Of a stretch of 64,000 nucleotides of DNA, positions 63,430 to 64,000 are shown one piece after another. The notes below the pieces were generated by a model. That model was not told the DNA's origin. It ran no database searches and saw nothing but the letters and a program-made list of their open reading frames with translations. The stretch lies in NCBI GenBank assembly GCA_040901795.1, contig JBBDYH010000037.1, positions 62,001-126,000 on the forward strand, written 5' to 3'. The stretch comes from JBBDYH01 sp040901795 (GTDB lineage: Bacteria; Planctomycetota; Planctomycetia; Pirellulales; JALHPA01). Numbering within the stretch: position 1 is the first letter of the stretch; the number at the start of each line of letters is the position of its first letter. The position numbers and the translations under genes are program-made.

Positions 63430-63642
63430 ATGCCCACACTTTCAGACCAGCTACGCCAGGCAATTGAACGGAGCGGTCTATCTCACAATGAGATCGCTCG
63501 GCAAACCAAAATCCCGCAACCAACGATTACGCGCTTCGTGAACGGTCTCGACATGCGGCTGTCCAATGCCGACCGCCTGGCCGCTCACTTCGGGCTGACA
63601 CTCCAACCGGGCAAGGCCAAGCCCCGCCGGCCCAGCCGCTAA
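63430..63642 (+). CDS. Cro/XRE-type helix-turn-helix regulator
   Basis: A 70-residue DNA-binding protein. The XRE helix-turn-helix is plain: LSHNEIARQTKIPQPTITRF (about residues 17-36), then LSNADRLAAHFGLTL and a basic tail (KAKPRRPSR). The length is that of a Cro-like repressor. It is divergent from the serine recombinase, with a 168-bp gap that carries a perfect inverted repeat and a promoter, so it is the likely switch of the element. An in-frame ATG 20 codons upstream would overlap the promoter and is not used. Confidence 0.88.
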   Translation: MPTLSDQLRQAIERSGLSHNEIARQTKIPQPTITRFVNGLDMRLSNADRLAAHFGLTLQPGKAKPRRPSR

Positions 63643-63683
63643 GCCGAGCCGACGGGGTGACGCGCCGTGCTACGTGCGCCGGT

Positions 63684-63926
63684 TCAAGGTTTCTTGGGGC
63701 GGCTGAACGTGCTGAGCAGCTCGAGCAGGAACGCGAAGTCGCTCGCCGTGGACACGCCAGCGCCGCCACCGCCGTCATCGTCCAGGTTCGCGTCCAGGCA
63801 GCCGCTCAGCTGATACTCCATGCAGACCTCGTTGTCGTGTCGGTAAACCGAGATCTCCAACTTGGCCGCCTGGTCAATCAGGGCTCGCCCGAGCTCGCCT
63901 TCGTGGAAGCTGTGGAATCGGTTCAT
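63684..63926 (-). CDS. Small hypothetical protein, acidic, element-borne
   Basis: An 80-residue protein starting MNRFHSFHEGELGRALIDQA, with a Gly/Asp-rich middle (NLDDDGGGGAG) and a short helix at the end (FAFLLELLSTFSRPKKP). The start at 63926 has AAAGGCAGG a few bases upstream. No family recognised; it may be a small component of the integrated element. Its ATG overlaps the stop of an upstream reading frame (ATGA), so it belongs to an operon that comes from beyond the window. Confidence 0.6.
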   Translation of the reverse strand: MNRFHSFHEGELGRALIDQAAKLEISVYRHDNEVCMEYQLSGCLDANLDDDGGGGAGVSTASDFAFLLELLSTFSRPKKP

Positions 63927-64000
63927 GCGGCACCTGCCTTTCCCGCGAACGCGGACGGCTGTGGCATCTGCTCAACGGCCCGGGCGAGCATGCCGTGTCC
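63923..64000 (-). CDS. 3' end of an element-borne gene (start beyond window)
   Basis: The last 25 codons of a minus-strand frame (ending QPSAFAGKAGAA, TGA at 63923-63925) that overlaps the next gene's ATG by four bases. Coding is inferred from this coupling only; there is too little sequence to identify it. Confidence 0.4.
   Translation of the reverse strand, partial: GHGMLARAVEQMPQPSAFAGKAGAA

Overview
The window is GC-rich DNA from a planctomycete, most likely a Pirellulales-type lineage. The case rests on the gene content: two DUF1549/DUF1553 cytochrome genes each followed by a DUF1501 gene, a run of four secreted sulfatases, a BBP7-type outer-membrane protein, an FG-GAP repeat protein, Tat-exported proteins and many small lineage-type hypothetical families. 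I saw no rRNA, tRNA or CRISPR array. Short dispersed inverted repeats are common between genes.

Layout. 1-12.4 kb: a GNAT-like protein cut by the window edge, an outer-membrane protein, a TraB-like protein, a sugar isomerase, a PQQ-propeller lipoprotein, arfB, an acyl-CoA dehydrogenase, a UVR-motif protein and a helix-turn-helix gene with a near-consensus promoter. 12.9-23.7 kb: the first DUF1553/DUF1501 pair, a zinc-ribbon membrane protein, a DUF5060 glycosidase-like protein, the FG-GAP protein and a secretin-like gene split in two frames. 23.7-38.4 kb: on the minus strand four sulfatases, an enolase-superfamily enzyme, a VapBC-type pair and a Gfo/Idh/MocA oxidoreductase; on the plus strand the second DUF1553/DUF1501 pair. 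This looks like a locus for breaking down a sulfated glycan. 38.3-52.8 kb: housekeeping genes, namely lspA, a DksA-like protein, threonine synthase, dapB, an obgE-coaX-MnmE-like-lipoprotein operon, trpBA, mutM, a Tat-exported DUF3500 protein and thiO. 52.9-56 kb: a three-gene operon of a membrane protein, a P-loop protein lacking the P-loop lysine, and an ExeA-type ATPase. 56.5-61 kb: metH and an overlapping pair of a small protein and an HNH nuclease.

61.5-64 kb (running out of the window): the edge of an integrated element. A serine recombinase ends inside the remnant of a YhaM-like HD exoribonuclease gene, whose OB-fold and first HD-domain residues are missing. A divergent Cro-like regulator with a clear operator and promoter, and small cargo genes, follow. 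This interrupted gene and the three-gene ATPase module are the two items most worth pursuing.

Several start codons were reassigned from the sequence. The most unusual is an AUU start proposed for threonine synthase, because the first ATG would remove a zinc-ribbon cysteine. Dispersed repeats sit in gene junctions and supply or abut the stop codons of several genes.
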